DNA from: Spongiibacter taiwanensis
Lineage (GTDB): Bacteria > Pseudomonadota > Gammaproteobacteria > Pseudomonadales > Spongiibacteraceae
Direction: 5' to 3'
DNA length: 64,000 nt
NCBI RefSeq assembly: GCF_023702635.1
Contig: NZ_CP098455.1
Location: 3,348,001-3,412,000, forward strand
Part shown: one piece after another, positions 17,570 through 24,728 of the stretch
Layout: each line of letters begins with the position of its first letter
Position numbering within the stretch: position 1 is the first letter of the stretch
The notes under the pieces: model-generated
Seen by the model: only the letters and a program-made list of their open reading frames with translations
The model's database searches: none
What the model was told of the DNA's origin: nothing
Translations under genes and position numbers: made by a program

Positions 17570-18046
17570 CTATTGACGGATTTCTTCGAACACACTGGCC
17601 GTACCGTCTTCCATCAGCAGCAATACGTTGTAGTCCTGGTGGCGATCGCCCATTTCCATTCCGGGGCTGCCCACGGGCATACCCGGTACTGCTAAGCCAA
17701 TGGCTCCTTCCGGCGGTGCGGCAAGAAAGCGTTTCATTGCCGAGGCGGGAATGTGCCCCTCGAAAACGTATTTACCGTCAGTGGCGGTATGGCAAGACTG
17801 GTACTGATTGCCAACCCCAAGCTCTGACTTCAGTTGGCTCAAATCATCCCGGTCAGTGACCTTGGTGTCGAAGCCTGCTGCTTGGATGTGGTCAACCCAT
17901 TTTCCGCAGCAGCCGCACTGGGGGTTTTTATATACCTGGAGAGCGGTCAGGGCCGATTCGCCATAGCTTGGCAATGACATGCAGAGCAAGGTGAGCAGCA
18001 AAGTAAAAACAGGCAGCGTTGACAGAGGACGTATCGCTTGATGCAT
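17570..18046 (-). CDS. DUF411 periplasmic metal-binding protein
   Basis: A 158-residue secreted protein: signal sequence with a hydrophobic core around residues 13-30, then the DUF411 fold with YKNPQCGCCGKW at its start, a further cysteine (YQSCHTA) and a methionine-rich region (GMPVGSPGMEMG). DUF411 proteins are commonly encoded beside copper or heavy-metal resistance genes and are thought to bind metal. Position upstream of copA supports a periplasmic copper role. GGAG sits 8 bases before the ATG. I see no CueR-like dyad before this gene, so it may be expressed separately from copA. Confidence 0.8.
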   Translation of the reverse strand: MHQAIRPLSTLPVFTLLLTLLCMSLPSYGESALTALQVYKNPQCGCCGKWVDHIQAAGFDTKVTDRDDLSQLKSELGVGNQYQSCHTATDGKYVFEGHIPASAMKRFLAAPPEGAIGLAVPGMPVGSPGMEMGDRHQDYNVLLLMEDGTASVFEEIRQ

Positions 18047-18177
18047 AAAAAACGCTCCGAAACAGGGGGTTGGTGTGGCGCTATTGTGACACAGCTTGCC
18101 TATCGGCGGTTGATCCCGGTGTGGGGTTTGTTCGCCGGAGCAGCTACAATAAGCGTCCTTTCTTTGTTGTTTGTTTC

Positions 18178-18972
18178 ATGACCGATCTGGCCCTCTACCA
18201 ATATCTTCTGATTGCCCTCTGCTTTGTCTGGAGCGGCTTTGTGCGCTCGGGTCTGGGCTTTGGCGGATCGGTGTTGTCGTTACCCTTCCTGCTGCTGATT
18301 TATAACGCGCCGCTGGTGTATCTGCCCATCATTTCAGTGCATCTTCTGTTCTTCTCGACCCTCACCATCGTGATGAACAATCGGGGGCGTGCTTCGGAGA
18401 ATGAGGCAGGCGGTCAGGGTGGGGCCCGGCAAAGCACCGTTGACTGGCAGTATCTGTGGCGGATTCTGCCGATCATGATTGTGCCAAAGTTGATTGGGGT
18501 ATTTGGGCTGATCACGCTGCCAAGCCATATTCTCAGCGTGATTATTTTTGCGATTATTTCGGTCTACTCGCTGAGCTATTTGCTCAACCGTCCCTTTCGC
18601 AGCAACAGCAAAACCGTCGATGTTATTTTTCTGATGTTAGGCGGCTATATTAGTGGCACCTCACTGATCGGCGCACCGCTGATCATTGCGGTGGCAGCCC
18701 AGTATGTGGCGAAGGAGCGCCTGCGCGACACGCTGCTGGCGCTCTGGTTTATTCTGGTGTCGATCAAAATGGCCGCGTTCATCTACGCCGGTGTTGATCT
18801 GCAGTTGATCCACAATCTCTGGCTGTTACCTTGCGCGGCAGTGGGCCACGTGCTGGGTCTGAGGTTCCACGACTATATGCTCAAGGCAGAAACGCCCCGC
18901 TTTTTTCAGATTATGGGCGGGGCGCTGCTCAGCATCAGCGTCATCGGCCTGGTGAGCAGTTTTCTTCACTAG
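18178..18972 (+). CDS. TSUP (TauE/SafE) family membrane permease
   Basis: A 264-residue inner-membrane protein with about eight hydrophobic helices and the N-terminal GFVRSGLGFGGSVLSLP motif typical of the sulfite exporter TauE/SafE family, which moves small anions such as sulfite or sulfoacetate. The substrate is not predictable. ATG 18178 begins the first helix; an upstream in-frame GTG lacks a ribosome site. No clear Shine-Dalgarno precedes the ATG. A TACAAT at 18145-18150 could be a -10. It diverges from the DUF411 gene and converges with the GST gene, with no functional link to either. Confidence 0.8.
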   Translation: MTDLALYQYLLIALCFVWSGFVRSGLGFGGSVLSLPFLLLIYNAPLVYLPIISVHLLFFSTLTIVMNNRGRASENEAGGQGGARQSTVDWQYLWRILPIMIVPKLIGVFGLITLPSHILSVIIFAIISVYSLSYLLNRPFRSNSKTVDVIFLMLGGYISGTSLIGAPLIIAVAAQYVAKERLRDTLLALWFILVSIKMAAFIYAGVDLQLIHNLWLLPCAAVGHVLGLRFHDYMLKAETPRFFQIMGGALLSISVIGLVSSFLH

Positions 18973-18993
18973 CCCAGGGCATGTTGTGGGGGC

Positions 18994-19608
18994 TTATCCA
19001 GCTGCCTCTGCCGCTTGGGCGCGCTGCAGTGCGGGGCGCTGAGCAATGCGATCCAGATAGGCTTGCAGGTTGGCTTGTTCTAGGGGCTGTTTGAAGGCGA
19101 TGCCCCACATCAGGGTGTGGCCCAGAAGAATGTCGGCGCCGCTGAATTGGTCGCCAAGAATGTAGGGTTTGTCGTCCAAGCCCTGGCTGAAGAGGTTTAG
19201 TGCTTTTTGGTGCTCCCAGGTGGCGGTGGGCATGATCGCGGCCACCCGCTGCTCTGCCGGAAGGGCAAAGCGGTGTTTGCCCATGGTCCACAGCGGCTGC
19301 TCCAGCTCGGTCAGTGCAAAATAACACCAGCGGTCATAATGGGCCCGGTCGGCTGGGGTTGAGGGAGCGAGATGATCGCCATAACGGTTAGCAACGTAGT
19401 TAACGATAGCGCCAGATTCGGTCAGCACCAGGTCGCCGTCAACAAGGGTTGGCACCTTTGCCCCCGGGTTCAAGCTTAAATAATGATCGGTGCGCTGCTG
19501 CCCCTCGGCAAAGTTAAGCGGCATGAAGGTGTAGGCTTGGTTACATTCTTCCAGTGCCCAAAGCACTCGCGTTGAACGTGATCTGGGCAGGCCGTATACC
19601 GTTATCAT
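18994..19608 (-). CDS. Glutathione S-transferase family protein
   Basis: A 204-residue cytosolic enzyme: N-terminal thioredoxin-like half (MITVYGLPRSRSTRVLWALE, cis-Pro in AKVPTLVDGDLVLTES) and an all-helical C-terminal half (SGADILLGHTLMWG). It conjugates glutathione to electrophiles or reduces peroxides. A serine in the SRSTR motif is the likely activating residue. ATG 19608 has GGAGAAG about six bases upstream; a longer in-frame start lacks this. A 14-base sequence shared with the leader of the glutathione peroxidase gene lies upstream. Confidence 0.85.
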   Translation of the reverse strand: MITVYGLPRSRSTRVLWALEECNQAYTFMPLNFAEGQQRTDHYLSLNPGAKVPTLVDGDLVLTESGAIVNYVANRYGDHLAPSTPADRAHYDRWCYFALTELEQPLWTMGKHRFALPAEQRVAAIMPTATWEHQKALNLFSQGLDDKPYILGDQFSGADILLGHTLMWGIAFKQPLEQANLQAYLDRIAQRPALQRAQAAEAAG

Positions 19609-19657
19609 TTTTTCTTCTCCGTTTTGAATGTAGCGGGCTAGTGGCAGGCAATAATAA

Positions 19658-20293
19658 ATGATCTTGGTCGACATCATCCTCCAGATTCTCGCCGGAATCA
19701 AAAGCCCTCGGTGTATCGTTCGGACGAGGCGATTCGTGTGTGGTGGACTTTTGTTACTGGCGCAAACGGGCTTGGCCGAGCCCGAGGTTGAAACGCAGTT
19801 TCGCTACTATCCCGTGGTGGTTCACCGCCTCGAAGGTATGCAGGCGGCCGTGGAAGCGGCCTCTCCGATGCGTCGTGGCGACAGGGTGTACCACGGCTTT
19901 ACCGAAAGCCAGGTGAATTGGAAATGGTGGTGGATTCGGGAGGACGGCCGCTGCCGCATTAGTCGGGTCGATTCTCAGGTGCAAATTGTATATACCCTTC
20001 CCAGATTGCAGACAGACAGTCGCAATTTTCGAATTCGCGGCGTGTGGAGCGAATGGTTCTGGGCGCTAAAGCAGCATGAGTTGAATCATGGTGACAATGC
20101 CATCGCCGTTGCGAGGGAGGGGGAGGTTCAGATCATGGCGATTCCTGCTGCGGTTAACTGCGCGGAGGTGGACGCCGAGGCCAGCCGAATCGCTGCGGCG
20201 CTGATTGAGGAGTTGAAGTACCGGGATGCCGAGTATGATCGGCTGACCGATCACGGCGCCCGGGAAACTGGCGACATTCGCGATCACTATTAG
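19658..20293 (+). CDS. DUF922 family predicted secreted zinc-dependent protease
   Basis: A 211-residue protein with a hydrophobic stretch (VCGGLLLLAQTGLAEP) that looks like a signal peptide preceded by a long basic N-terminus. The core fits DUF922, including W-rich NWKWWW and the putative metalloprotease motif HELNH (H140, E141, H144), which is the HExxH pattern of zinc proteases. The true start is uncertain. ATG 19658 gives an unusually long N-region and overlaps the promoter space of the divergent GST gene; a GTG just before the hydrophobic segment is possible. The substrate is unknown. Confidence 0.65.
   Translation: MILVDIILQILAGIKSPRCIVRTRRFVCGGLLLLAQTGLAEPEVETQFRYYPVVVHRLEGMQAAVEAASPMRRGDRVYHGFTESQVNWKWWWIREDGRCRISRVDSQVQIVYTLPRLQTDSRNFRIRGVWSEWFWALKQHELNHGDNAIAVAREGEVQIMAIPAAVNCAEVDAEASRIAAALIEELKYRDAEYDRLTDHGARETGDIRDHY
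19661..19674. promoter_or_regulatory. 14-base motif, copy 1 (GST side)
   Basis: ATCTTGGTCGACAT, identical to a copy at 20374-20387 before the glutathione peroxidase gene. It lies 53 bases upstream of the GST start and contains the palindrome GTCGAC. A shared regulatory site is possible but unproven. Confidence 0.25.
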
Positions 20294-20305
20294 CGTTGAG
20301 TGAGC

Positions 20306-20328
20306 AGGCAGAATGTGAATTTCTGCCT
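20306..20328 (+). terminator. Hairpin after the DUF922 gene
   Basis: AGGCAGAA (20306-20313) and TTCTGCCT (20321-20328) form an 8-bp stem with a 7-base loop, 13 bases after the stop codon. There is no T tract, so it may be a weak terminator or a transcript end structure. Confidence 0.35.
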
Positions 20329-20373
20329 TGCTATGAGCGACGGTTTACGGGAATATAGATCGCGCACGATTTA

Positions 20374-20387
20374 ATCTTGGTCGACAT
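20374..20387. promoter_or_regulatory. 14-base motif, copy 2 (glutathione peroxidase leader)
   Basis: ATCTTGGTCGACAT, 15 bases before the peroxidase start and identical to 19661-19674. Both copies precede redox genes. Confidence 0.25.
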
Positions 20388-20401
20388 TTTGGAGGGTAGA
20401 G

Positions 20402-20884
20402 ATGACCACGGTTTACGATTTTAAGCTGCACAATTTGCAAGGTAAGGATCTGGATTTGGCTGACTACAAAGGTAAAGTCGTCCTGGTGGTTAATACAGCC
20501 AGCAAATGCGGTTTTACGCCTCAATATGAAGGGTTGCAGGACCTGTACTCCCGATACAAAGACAAGGGCCTGGTGATTCTCGGCGCGCCCTGTAACCAGT
20601 TTGGCAATCAGGAGCCCGGTGACGGTGAAACCATTCAGAGCACCTGCCTGATTAACTACGGGGTGGACTTTCCGATTACCGAAAAGCTCGAAGTGAATGG
20701 CAAGAACACGCACCCTCTGTTTGCTTATTTGAAGGCGCAGGCGCCGGGAATGCTGGGTCAGCGTATCAAGTGGAATTTCACCAAGTTTCTGGTCGGTAAA
20801 GACGGTAAAACGGTGAAGCGCTTTGCGCCCACAACCAAACCTGAAAGCCTGGCCAAGGATATTGAGGCGGCCCTGAATGCCTGA
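20402..20884 (+). CDS. Glutathione peroxidase family thiol peroxidase
   Basis: A 160-residue cytosolic peroxidase that reduces hydrogen peroxide and organic hydroperoxides with thioredoxin or glutathione. The catalytic tetrad is visible: C36 (ASKCGFTPQY, cysteine rather than selenocysteine), Gln in CNQFGNQEPG, and Trp-Asn in WNFTKFLV. GGAGGG just upstream fixes ATG 20402. The gene overlaps the next gene, an OhrR-like peroxide-sensing regulator, by 8 bases, so the two are translated together and the regulator probably controls the pair. Confidence 0.9.
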   Translation: MTTVYDFKLHNLQGKDLDLADYKGKVVLVVNTASKCGFTPQYEGLQDLYSRYKDKGLVILGAPCNQFGNQEPGDGETIQSTCLINYGVDFPITEKLEVNGKNTHPLFAYLKAQAPGMLGQRIKWNFTKFLVGKDGKTVKRFAPTTKPESLAKDIEAALNA

Positions 20885-21338
20885 GGTGAACAGGCCTGAT
20901 TCAGGGGAAGTGCTGCGCCTGGACCAGCAGTTGTGTTTTCCGCTCTACGCTGCCTCGCGGCTGGTCACGCGTCTCTACCACGATAAGTTAGCGCCGCTCG
21001 GGATAACCTACCCCCAGTATGTTGCGCTCATGATTTTGTGGGAAGAGGCGCCCTGCTCGGTGTCTCGGCTGGGCGAGCGGGCGATGCTCAATAGCAATAC
21101 CCTGACGCCGCTGCTAAAGCGCCTGGAGCAGCAGGGTTTGATTAGCCGTCAACGGGATGCCGCGGATGAGCGTCAGGTGAATATCAACCTGACGGCGGCG
21201 GGCAGGGCTCTGGAGAATCAGTGTCAGTGTATTCCCGGTGAGCTGATTGGCCGCATCGGAGGGCAGGAGGCTGAGGAGTTCGCCCAGCTGAAAGTGCTGC
21301 TGGACAAATTGCTGCCGAAGTTACGGGACGCGCTGTGA
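20877..21338 (+). CDS. OhrR-like MarR-family organic-peroxide sensor
   Basis: A 153-residue winged-helix repressor. It has the OhrR N-terminal signature LDQQLCFPLYAASR with the reactive C20, YHDKLAPLGITYPQY, and a MarR recognition region with LTPLLKRLEQQGLI. Additional cysteines (C116 and C118 region, NQCQCIP) could form the second half of a disulfide, as in two-cysteine OhrR proteins. In the OhrR family, oxidation of the N-terminal cysteine by organic hydroperoxide releases DNA. Here the linked target is a glutathione peroxidase rather than the usual ohr gene. Confidence 0.85.
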   Translation: MPEVNRPDSGEVLRLDQQLCFPLYAASRLVTRLYHDKLAPLGITYPQYVALMILWEEAPCSVSRLGERAMLNSNTLTPLLKRLEQQGLISRQRDAADERQVNINLTAAGRALENQCQCIPGELIGRIGGQEAEEFAQLKVLLDKLLPKLRDAL

Positions 21339-21390
21339 GGGCTAGATGCTAGACATTGTTTGATGCGTATCGAGGGTATCAAGCTCTTTG

Positions 21391-21433
21391 CGTCTCCCGT
21401 CTCCCGTCTCCCGTCTCCCGTCTCCCGTCTCCC
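21391..21433. repeat. Heptanucleotide tandem repeat, six copies of CGTCTCC
   Basis: Six perfect head-to-tail copies of CGTCTCC plus one base, in the gap between the ohrR stop and the terminator shared with pntB. Reverse strand unit GGAGACG. It is not in a gene I accept. Perfect copies suggest recent slippage. Confidence 0.9.
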
Positions 21434-21440
21434 AAAATAA

Positions 21441-21468
21441 AAAAAGGGCGCCAATGGCGCCCTTTTTT
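21441..21468. terminator. Bidirectional terminator between ohrR and pntB
   Basis: Stem GGGCGCC (21446-21452) and GGCGCCC (21456-21462) with a 3-base loop, flanked by a run of As on the left and six Ts on the right, so it works on both strands for the convergent genes. Confidence 0.85.
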
Positions 21469-21491
21469 GCAGTGCTGCAGCGAGGCAGTTA

Positions 21492-22859
21492 TCAGGCAAA
21501 GGCTTTGATAATGTTGCTCAGCATTTCTTTGGCGTCGCCAAACAGCATGCGGGTGTTGTCCTTGAAGAACAGCGGGTTGTCGATGCCGGCAAACCCCGAG
21601 GCCATAGAACGCTTCAATACGAAGACGTTGCGGGCCATGTCCACGTTGATAACCGGCATGCCGTAGATCGGGCTGCCTTCCATCTCTCGGGCGGCGGGGT
21701 TAACCACGTCGTTGGCGCCGATAACAATGGCCACGTCGAAGGTGTCCATGCGCGGGTTAACGGCGTCCATTTCTAGCAGCAGGTCATAGGACACGTCAGC
21801 TTCGGCCAGCAGTACGTTCATGTGGCCAGGCATCCGACCGGCAACCGGGTGAATGGCGTAAACCACTTCGGCGCCGTTTTTCTCCAGGATTTCCTGCAGT
21901 TCTTTGACCACGTGCTGGGCCTGGGCAACCGCCATACCGTAACCGGGCACAATCACTACGCTGGTGGCAGCTTCCAATACATAGTAGGCATCATCAGCAG
22001 ACATGGCCTTGGCTTCGCCTTCGATCTTGGCAGCCGCGCCGCCACCGGCAACCGCAGAGAAACCGCTGAACAGTACGTTGCTCAGGGAGCGGTTCATGGC
22101 CTTACACATAATCTGGGTCAGGATGATACCGCTGGCACCAACCAGCGAACCAGCCACGATCAGAATGATGTTGTTGATCGCGAAACCGGCGGCACAGGCG
22201 GCCAGACCGGAGTAGCTGTTCAGCAGGGAGATGACCACCGGCATGTCGGCGCCGCCAATGGGGATGACCAGCATCACGCCCAGCAGCAGCGACAGGGCAA
22301 CAATAATGTACAGGTACATTTGCGTGGCGGGGTTAAGGGCGAACAGCACCGAGAACACCACAATGCCGATGATCAGGGCAATATTGAAAAAGCGTTGACC
22401 ACCAAATACCAGCGGGCGCCCCGGAATTTTTTCGCTCAGTTTGCCGTAGGCAATCAGCGACCCAGTGAAGGTCACACCACCGATCAGAATCGACAGGATG
22501 ATGGTGATCATCTCAAAGGTGTTGGCTTCAAAGCCGTACAGCGCGGCCCAGCCAACCAGCAAGCTGGCGATACCGCCGGTGCCGTTGAACAGGGCGACCA
22601 TCTCCGGCATGGAGGTCATGGCCACGGAGCGGGCGACTACCGCACCGATGACGGCGCCCAGAACGACCCCGAGGGCAATCCACTTGTAGTCGATAATGCT
22701 GTGGTGGAGCAGGGTGATGACCACGGCGATAAACATACCCAGTGCAGACACCAGGTTGCCTTTACGCGCTGTTGCCGGGGAGCCCAGCATTTTGAGGCCA
22801 AAAATAAACAGTACGGCCGCTGCCACATAGGACAGATTGACCAGAAGATCGATACCCAT
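21492..22859 (-). CDS. pntB: NAD(P) transhydrogenase beta subunit
   Basis: A 455-residue inner-membrane subunit of the proton-translocating transhydrogenase, which transfers hydride from NADH to NADP+ using the proton gradient. The N-terminal part is a series of hydrophobic helices; the C-terminal domain III binds NADP(H) (VVIVPGYGMAVAQAQH and IGANDVVNPAA). Its ATG shares a base with the pntAB stop (TAATG), indicating coupled translation. It is the last gene of pntAA-pntAB-pntB. Confidence 0.95.
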   Translation of the reverse strand: MGIDLLVNLSYVAAAVLFIFGLKMLGSPATARKGNLVSALGMFIAVVITLLHHSIIDYKWIALGVVLGAVIGAVVARSVAMTSMPEMVALFNGTGGIASLLVGWAALYGFEANTFEMITIILSILIGGVTFTGSLIAYGKLSEKIPGRPLVFGGQRFFNIALIIGIVVFSVLFALNPATQMYLYIIVALSLLLGVMLVIPIGGADMPVVISLLNSYSGLAACAAGFAINNIILIVAGSLVGASGIILTQIMCKAMNRSLSNVLFSGFSAVAGGGAAAKIEGEAKAMSADDAYYVLEAATSVVIVPGYGMAVAQAQHVVKELQEILEKNGAEVVYAIHPVAGRMPGHMNVLLAEADVSYDLLLEMDAVNPRMDTFDVAIVIGANDVVNPAAREMEGSPIYGMPVINVDMARNVFVLKRSMASGFAGIDNPLFFKDNTRMLFGDAKEMLSNIIKAFA

Positions 22860-23149
22860 TACTTAGACGCTCCCTCTTTCTTCTTGAACATGGCCAGCAT
22901 GCGGTCGGTCACCATATAGCCGCCGATCACGTTGATGGTAGCCATGGTGACGGCGATGGTGCCCAGCACGGTAGCCAGCACAGTGTGCTCGGCGCCAGCG
23001 GAGGTGAGTGCACCTACCAGGGTGATGCCGGAGATCGCGTTGGAGCCGGACATCAGGGGAGTGTGCAGGGTTGCCGGTACCTTGTTGATCAGCTCAAAGC
23101 CAAGGAAGATCGACAACATCAGGATGAAGGCCAGGAATACAATTTCCAT
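22859..23149 (-). CDS. pntAB: NAD(P) transhydrogenase alpha subunit, membrane part
   Basis: A 96-residue protein with three hydrophobic helices corresponding to the C-terminal membrane part of E. coli PntA (GFELINKVPATLHTPLMSG, VIGGYMVTDRML). In this three-gene version the alpha subunit is split into a soluble and a membrane polypeptide. Nine bases separate it from pntAA and its stop overlaps the pntB start. Confidence 0.92.
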   Translation of the reverse strand: MEIVFLAFILMLSIFLGFELINKVPATLHTPLMSGSNAISGITLVGALTSAGAEHTVLATVLGTIAVTMATINVIGGYMVTDRMLAMFKKKEGASK

Positions 23150-23158
23150 CTTCGTCTC

Positions 23159-24292
23159 CTAGTTGATCAGGTTTTTAATGGTTTCGTTAACGATCTCGCC
23201 GCCGTGGGTAATCACACAGCCCTGTAGAATATCGTTTTCGAAATCGATGACCATGGCTTTTTTCTCGCCGTCCCAGCCTTCGTCTACCAAGTTAAACAGG
23301 TTGGACGAGTACATTTGGCTGGCGTCACGAGAAACATAGTTGGCCCAGTTGCCGTTGCCGATGATGGTGACGCCATCGACCACGACGGTCTCGCCGGCAA
23401 CAGAGCCTTCGACGTTGCCGCCGGTTTCTGCTGCCATGTCTACAATCACGCTGCCCGGCTTCATGCCAGCAACCATGTCCTTGGTAACCAGAACCGGCGG
23501 TTTGCGACCGAATACCTGGGCGGTAGTGATCACAATGTCGGATTCAGCAATTTGCTTTTTCTGACCTTCCAGCTGCAGCTGACGCTGCTCTTCGGTCAGT
23601 TCAACGGCGTAGCCGTCTTTGGTCTGACCGGTTTCACCCAGATCGATTTCCAGGAACTTGCCGCCCAGAGAGCGAACCTGCTCGGCCACTACGGTGCGGG
23701 TGTCAAAGGCAACCACTTTGGCGCCCAGACGTTTGGCGGTGGCGATCGCCTGCAGACCGGCCACACCGGCACCGATAATGAACACTGTGGCGGGCTTCAG
23801 CGTACCGGCCGGGGTCATCATCATGGGCAGAATGCGGGGCAACTTGGTGGTGGCCAGCAGCACCATCACGTAACCGGCCAGCGAAGCCTGTGAACTCAAG
23901 GCATCCATTTTCTGGCTGCGGGTCGAGCGGGGGATCATTTCCATGCTGATAGCAGTCACGCCCTGGTCGCGAAAGGCTTTGATCAGGCCGTGCTCATTGA
24001 AGGGGTCTAGGTAGCTAACGTGAATAGCGCCCTTCTTCAATCTGCCGATTTCGTTAGGGGTGGGTTTGCTGATGCGCAACACGATATCAGCGGCGCCGAG
24101 CACGTTGTCACGGCTGTCCGCAATTGTTGCACCCGCTTCCTTGTACTCCTCGTCACTGAAACCCGAGCCCAGCCCAAGGCCAGCTTCAATCTGAATCTCG
24201 GCACCGGCCCGGATGAGCTTCTTGGCATCTGCTGGGATAATCGCAACGCGATTTTCCCCCGCAGCGAGTTCTTTGGGAATTCCTATGAGCAT
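23159..24292 (-). CDS. pntAA: NAD(P) transhydrogenase alpha subunit, NAD-binding part
   Basis: A 377-residue soluble subunit of the transhydrogenase, related to alanine dehydrogenase. It begins MLIGIPKELAAGENRVAIIP, has the dI domain KVVAFDTR and the NAD-binding loop FIIGAGVAGLQAIATAKRLG, and ends at the split point before the membrane part. ATG 24292 matches the family N-terminus; a 15-residue upstream extension is rejected. It probably leads the operon. Confidence 0.93.
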   Translation of the reverse strand: MLIGIPKELAAGENRVAIIPADAKKLIRAGAEIQIEAGLGLGSGFSDEEYKEAGATIADSRDNVLGAADIVLRISKPTPNEIGRLKKGAIHVSYLDPFNEHGLIKAFRDQGVTAISMEMIPRSTRSQKMDALSSQASLAGYVMVLLATTKLPRILPMMMTPAGTLKPATVFIIGAGVAGLQAIATAKRLGAKVVAFDTRTVVAEQVRSLGGKFLEIDLGETGQTKDGYAVELTEEQRQLQLEGQKKQIAESDIVITTAQVFGRKPPVLVTKDMVAGMKPGSVIVDMAAETGGNVEGSVAGETVVVDGVTIIGNGNWANYVSRDASQMYSSNLFNLVDEGWDGEKKAMVIDFENDILQGCVITHGGEIVNETIKNLIN

Positions 24293-24728
24293 TTGTAATG
24301 ATCCGTGGTTGTTAAAATTAGCAGCAATAACAATCAATTAATTCGGGCAAGTTACTTCGCGGGTGGCTTGTGAACACCACTCAGCTGCTCTGCTCCGAAT
24401 CAGTCAATTGGAACCGCTGACCCTCCAGTCAAAGCGGCGTAGGATATTACATCGGGCTCAAATAAGCGACATTTGAGGTCTTTTAATAGATGTCGGGAGT
24501 AAAAAAAACTGTATATAAATTAGGCTGATACGAGCTATTTTTTTAGATGATAGTGGTGGGTGGATTCTGCTGCAGGCCGCTGAGAGATAGGGGGTTTAGG
24601 CAAATTTACTTATGGCTCGGGGGCGCTAGTGCACACTAGACTCAGCGGGTTTCGTCCCCAGCCTGCGGGTGTCTTCGAGCCCTGGGTCGGTGTCGCGACA
24701 AAGTGACTTTCACTGCTCAGGAACAACA
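24293..24728. other. Divergent intergenic region pntAA / MASE1 kinase
   Basis: A 436-base gene-free stretch, AT-rich near 24490-24560. It holds the short dyad CTAGTG-CA-CACTAG (24626-24639), about 90 bases before the kinase start and possibly an operator. I found no clear promoter hexamers or RNA gene. Confidence 0.4.

Noticed and set aside
20402-20884. Selenocysteine glutathione peroxidase
   Set aside because: The catalytic codon is TGC (Cys36), so no recoding is involved.
21391-21433. CRISPR array
   Set aside because: Seven-base head-to-tail repeats with no spacers and no cas genes; this is a simple tandem repeat.
21822-22919. Long plus-strand open frame (365 codons) opposite pntB and pntAB
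   Set aside because: It is antisense to well-recognised pnt genes, rich in His/Gln/Gly as expected of a shadow frame in GC-rich DNA, and has no recognisable domain.
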